Positions 61,121-64,000 of a stretch of 64,000 bases of DNA are shown here, in pieces. The position numbers were made by a program, and so were the translations under genes. The notes beneath the pieces were generated by a model. That model ran no database searches. It was given only the letters and a program-made list of their open reading frames with translations, and was not told where the DNA came from. The first letter of the stretch is position 1. Each line of letters begins with the position of its first letter. Location of the stretch: the NCBI GenBank assembly GCA_964035575.1, contig OZ037876.1:186001-250000 (forward strand), in the 5' to 3' direction. Origin of the DNA: Rhynchopus sp. YZ270_cl-10 (Eukaryota > Euglenozoa > Diplonemea > Diplonemida > Diplonemidae).

Positions 61121-61290
61121 TTTGTATAGTGATAAAAAAGGTGATAAAGATGCTGGAAATGTCTATAAAAGTACGAGGGTGAGGGTCAATATACGAAAAA
61201 AACATGCACCTTTTTTTTCAATATTGCAGAATATATGGGCGGTTAATTCAAAAACTAAATGTTAACTTTTTTTTAGGAAAGGGGTAAGAC

Positions 61291-62034
61291 TTATCTCCGT
61301 GAGGATGCCTTTAACGGGTTCCCAGAGGATACTTGAGAGCGGGAGGCAGTGGACCTGGAACGGCTGTCCCGCTGCGAAGGTGCAAAGCTTGTTGCTGTTG
61401 TGGCTGTCAGCGACGACTGGAACGAGGAGAAATCGCCGACCCCGTTGCCACCAACTCCGCCCCTCTCCTCTCTTCCGTACTCACCGTCACCACTCCGCCC
61501 TCCGGTACCGAGCGCTTGCACACGCCGCTTCAGCCCCTTCAGCACCGACATCAGCTTCATGTTTTCATAAGAGTTCTGCTTGAGCTCCCTCTGCACGTCC
61601 TTCATTTGCGAGCTGACCTTGCGCATCTTGTTGTTCAGGAGGTGCGCCTCGACCTCTTTGCGCTCCTGCTGCTCTTTGTTCATCCTTCTTGAGGCAACTG
61701 AGGAGGCGTCACATGAGCTTCCACCTCCACCTCCTCCTCCTCCTCCTCCAACGACAGACGAGGTAGAAGAGAGATCGTGTGGTGTGCAGACTGCGGGCGG
61801 GAGCATGCCAGGAAGTGCAAGGCTTGTCCCGGGGTGGACCTGGTCTTGTGCAGAGGGCTGCTGGCTCTGCCAGTTCCACCCCTTGTGCACCTGTGATGGA
61901 TACGAGTGTGGAGTAAAGTACGAAGCCTTCGAAGGGTTGTACCTCCTAATCCGCCGTTCCGCATTGACCTGTTCTGCCCACGCTTTGCTCACATCTGCAG
62001 TAGAGTGCAGAAACCGTTGGTTTTCAAACACCAT
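61291..62034 (-). CDS. Gly-rich, short coiled-coil protein of unknown function
   Basis: A single exon encodes 247 residues. MVFENQRFLHSTADVSKAWA then EQVNAERRIRRYNPSKASYF forms a basic, aromatic N-terminus. A Gly10 run lies near residue 100, a coiled coil spans about 115-165 (QQERKEVEAHLLNNKMRKVS), and the tail is Gly/Ser-rich with Ser-Arg pairs. There are no catalytic motifs. The N-terminal aromatic and basic stretch is reminiscent of small flagellar or microtubule-associated proteins, but that is a guess. The ATG at 62034 has a short T-run upstream; a CT-rich tract lies about 130 nt further. Confidence 0.7.
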   Translation of the reverse strand: MVFENQRFLHSTADVSKAWAEQVNAERRIRRYNPSKASYFTPHSYPSQVHKGWNWQSQQPSAQDQVHPGTSLALPGMLPPAVCTPHDLSSTSSVVGGGGGGGGGGSSCDASSVASRRMNKEQQERKEVEAHLLNNKMRKVSSQMKDVQRELKQNSYENMKLMSVLKGLKRRVQALGTGGRSGDGEYGREERGGVGGNGVGDFSSFQSSLTATTATSFAPSQRDSRSRSTASRSQVSSGNPLKASSRR

Positions 62035-62633
62035 TTTGAAAAAAAAATAAAAAAAGGGAGGGGGGAAAAATGCACGCAACCCAGTGTATTTGTGTAAATG
62101 AGGGGGTATGGGTGTGGTGGTGCTGTGGTGATTGAGGGGTAGGGGGTGTTTTCTTGACGAATGTCCAGATTTTGAGAGATGATGGGGGAGAGAGAGAGAG
62201 AGAGAGCGAGGGGGGACATTTTGTAATAGCATTGAGGGCCTCGTTCGTCTAAAAAAACTTACTTTTTTTTGGTAGCTTTTCGGCGCTTGTTAAAGCAAAG
62301 AAATCGCAGGGAGGGGTCGGGGGAAAACAAACTGGGGGTGTTAACTGTAAATGCAGACGCTGACTGATGGAACGTAGACACACCACTGCAAAAACAAAAG
62401 TTGATAAGATGACCCTAAGCCTCTCGTTGCTCACCTTCAAAAAATTGTACTTGTATTGCAATGCAGGCGGACATCAGACGCGTCCAGAGCTCAGCTCAAA
62501 GAATTTATAAGATGATTGTGTCTATCGCGTCACACATCTTCTACACTATCGTGCTGTAACACGCTCAAAGAGAAGTCAAAAGTGAAAGCGCCTCACTAGA
62601 TATCGGAGGACGCAAACACCCACAAATGTGTGC
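62035..62633. other. Spacer with modules C, D and F-like hairpin
   Basis: A GA run (62190-62208), module C (62401-62440), an F-like hairpin (62511-62545, AAGATGATTGTGTC ... CACACATCTT) and a module D copy (62575-62620) lie here, the last ending about 14 bp from the stop codon of the next gene. Confidence 0.65.
62401..62620 (+). repeat. Cluster of modules C, F-like and D
   Basis: C: TTGATAAGATGACCCTAAGC then CTCTCGTTGCTCACCTTC. F-like: TATAAGATGATTGTGTCTAT then CGCGTCACACATCTTC. D: AGTGAAAGCGCCTCACTAGA then TATCGGAGGACGCAAACACC. Their order and spacing differ from the clusters at 41.9 and 59.2 kb. Confidence 0.65.
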
Positions 62634-64000
62634 TCACTTCACCCGCTGTGGCTTAGGTGATTTTGGAGATTTCAGAGGCGCAGCCTCAGCAGGCGTGTCG
62701 CTGACGTTTAAGGTGTCTTTGTCCCCCTTCTCCTCAAGGCGGGGCCGCAAGGTGAAGTGGTCCTGGATCTTGACAAACTGCTGCGGTTTTGCAACGTGGA
62801 CGACTTGTGTGAGGCGCATCAAGAGCTGCGGGGCGTTCTGTGTGTTTTGGTAATTTGGTTCATATTGTACTATGTTATAAATTGCTAAAGATAAAAATGA
62901 TAAAGGAAACGTTGGTAAGACGAGCCTAGTCAATGATCATACCTCCTGTGCAGGAAGCACACCCGACCCTTTCACAGACTCCCCCGCCTGCAGGTACGCG
63001 ATGCTCCGCAAGACCCTCACAATGTCACGCTCGCGCACCGGCAGCTTCGAGAGGTTGCCAAACTGCAGCACCACCTCGTGGCAGGCTTTGTGCATCTGGC
63101 CGTCCAAGCCGACAAGGTCCTTCTTGATAAGGGTGAGGACACAGACCTTGCCCTCCTTCAGGCCGATGTCGTACTTTCCGTCGGACTCCCGCACCTGGAA
63201 CTCTGGCGGCAGAGGGATGAAGCGGATCGAGTCGTTTTCTGTGGGCGGGCGTAGGTTCTTCTCCCAGCTCACGGACTCGAAGGGTGCCCAGAACTCGCGG
63301 GGGATGACGGTTGTGTTGGACGGCAGCGAGCGCGTGCCCACTGGGGGCCGGATGAGCTCGAAGCGCACCTCAGACGTGGTGGTGGCGAAGTACTTCGCAG
63401 AGGTGGGGAGGAAGGTGACCGGCTGCCGCCCGATCTGGACAAGCTTCTGCGTGACGCCATTGGAGTAGTCGAAGGGTGCGGGGACGACAACGACTGTCAT
63501 GCTGACACGGGTCACTGTGGGCTTGGGCTGCACCTTCTGGTCAGGGAGGAGCGGGAGGGCAGCTTTGACGGTGAGGTTCACAATCTTCTTCAGCTGTCTT
63601 TTGACGGTGTTCATGTGTCGGTAGCACACCCTGCGGAGGATGAGAGAGAGGGCCTCGATGGGACAGCCGTCGACCTCAAGCCTGATGCACGCAGGGTGGT
63701 TGTTGTTGTCGCGCTTGATAGTTGCGATGGGGACACCTTCAAAGAACAGTGTAGAGTCCTGCACGGAAAGCCCGTCATCGTCGTCGTCACAGTTACCAGG
63801 CGTGCGGTGATTCAACTCCAACATGTCTGACCGGCTCCCTCCAGCAACCTGCACAATGATCTCAGAAGGCGCATCGAACACAGGTGTGTCCGGGTCAGTC
63901 GCCTCCACACCAGGAACAAGCTGCAGAGGCTCGGGTTCAGCACCGCTTGTCGGGCTGCAATAGTAAATGCAAGGGTGTGGGATGAAGATCTCCGTAGGGT
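62634..64000 (-). CDS. Large repeat protein, C-terminal part (runs off right edge)
   Basis: The last exon 62634-62837 (67 residues and stop) joins 62943 to at least 63957 through a 105-nt phase-0 intron (GTATGA to AACACACAG). The upstream frame is still open at the window edge, or may begin at an acceptor-like TTACTATTGCAG near 63957. About 420 residues are visible. Beta-rich segments recur with a motif like ALSLILRRVCYRHMNTVKRQ and VRVLRSIAYLQAGESVKG, similar to the R-x-I-x-Y blocks of cadherin-like tandem repeats in large surface or matrix proteins. The tail is Pro/Lys-rich (SPKSPKPQRVK). The repeat assignment is tentative; the exon structure is solid. Confidence 0.65.

Noticed and set aside
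59330-61129. A 599-codon open frame on the plus strand
   Set aside because: It is an exact antisense shadow of ATIC exon 1 with low-complexity Gly/Val/Leu/Arg composition.
1-64000. Searched for retroelements, virus-derived genes, rRNA, spliced-leader RNA, CRISPR arrays and telomere repeats
   Set aside because: No reverse transcriptase, integrase, capsid or envelope signatures, rRNA-like conserved blocks, spaced direct repeats or telomeric arrays were recognised by eye. Small RNA genes could still be missed.

Overview
The window is nuclear DNA of a unicellular eukaryote. Coding DNA is GC-rich; spacers are AT-rich and full of homopolymer runs. Introns are short, GT-AG, and mostly begin GTATG. 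All 20 supported genes lie on the minus strand, and most start codons are preceded within about 5-70 nt by a pyrimidine tract ending in AG. One-way gene order with an acceptor-like site before each gene suggests polycistronic transcription with spliced-leader trans-splicing, as in Euglenozoa. Because true spliceosomal introns are also present, a diplonemid-like euglenozoan is my best guess. This is inference: no spliced-leader RNA, rRNA or convincing tRNA gene is visible here.

Layout on the minus strand, listed left to right. 0-31 kb is gene-rich: a membrane protein cut by the left edge; a 1,363-residue LRR/coiled-coil protein with Sfi1-like repeats (7 exons); a cytochrome b5-like/P-loop kinase fusion; a TPR-DnaJ co-chaperone; a secreted sialate O-acetylesterase-like protein; a 64-residue membrane protein; a seven-span membrane protein; two unrecognised proteins; an actin-related protein with a coiled-coil and SH3/KOW-like tail; RIO1 kinase; a possible six-hairpin-barrel protein; and a coiled-coil protein. 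31-34 kb is repeats. 34-39 kb has two predicted surface proteins, one multi-span with EGF-like modules and one single-span. 39-51 kb has no recognisable host gene and is built of short stem-loop modules, foldback elements, a pogo-like DNA transposon and two large microsatellites. 51-64 kb is genic again: an MFSD12-like transporter, an unknown protein, a 2-oxoglutarate oxygenase-like protein, a 78-residue membrane protein, the purine enzyme ATIC, a glycine-rich coiled-coil protein and the 3' part of a large unrecognised protein.

The genes do not form one pathway, as expected if neighbours share only a transcription unit. Recognisable jobs are purine synthesis (ATIC), 40S ribosome maturation (RIO1), protein folding (TPR-DnaJ), cytoskeletal scaffolding (LRR/Sfi1-like, actin-related) and membrane or surface functions.

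The most unusual material is non-genic. (1) Three unrelated foldback elements are each built from repeats of their own perfect 12-20 nt palindrome. (2) A set of about 30-65 bp stem-loop modules (called A-F here) recurs across the spacers, and A, C and D all sit inside the last ATIC intron. (3) A 3.3 kb TA-flanked element contains a kilobase-scale inverted repeat around 41 copies of a 9-mer and 99 copies of a 5-mer. (4) A TIR-bounded element carries a broken piece of an EGF-repeat gene. (5) About 16 of 17 introns are phase 0.
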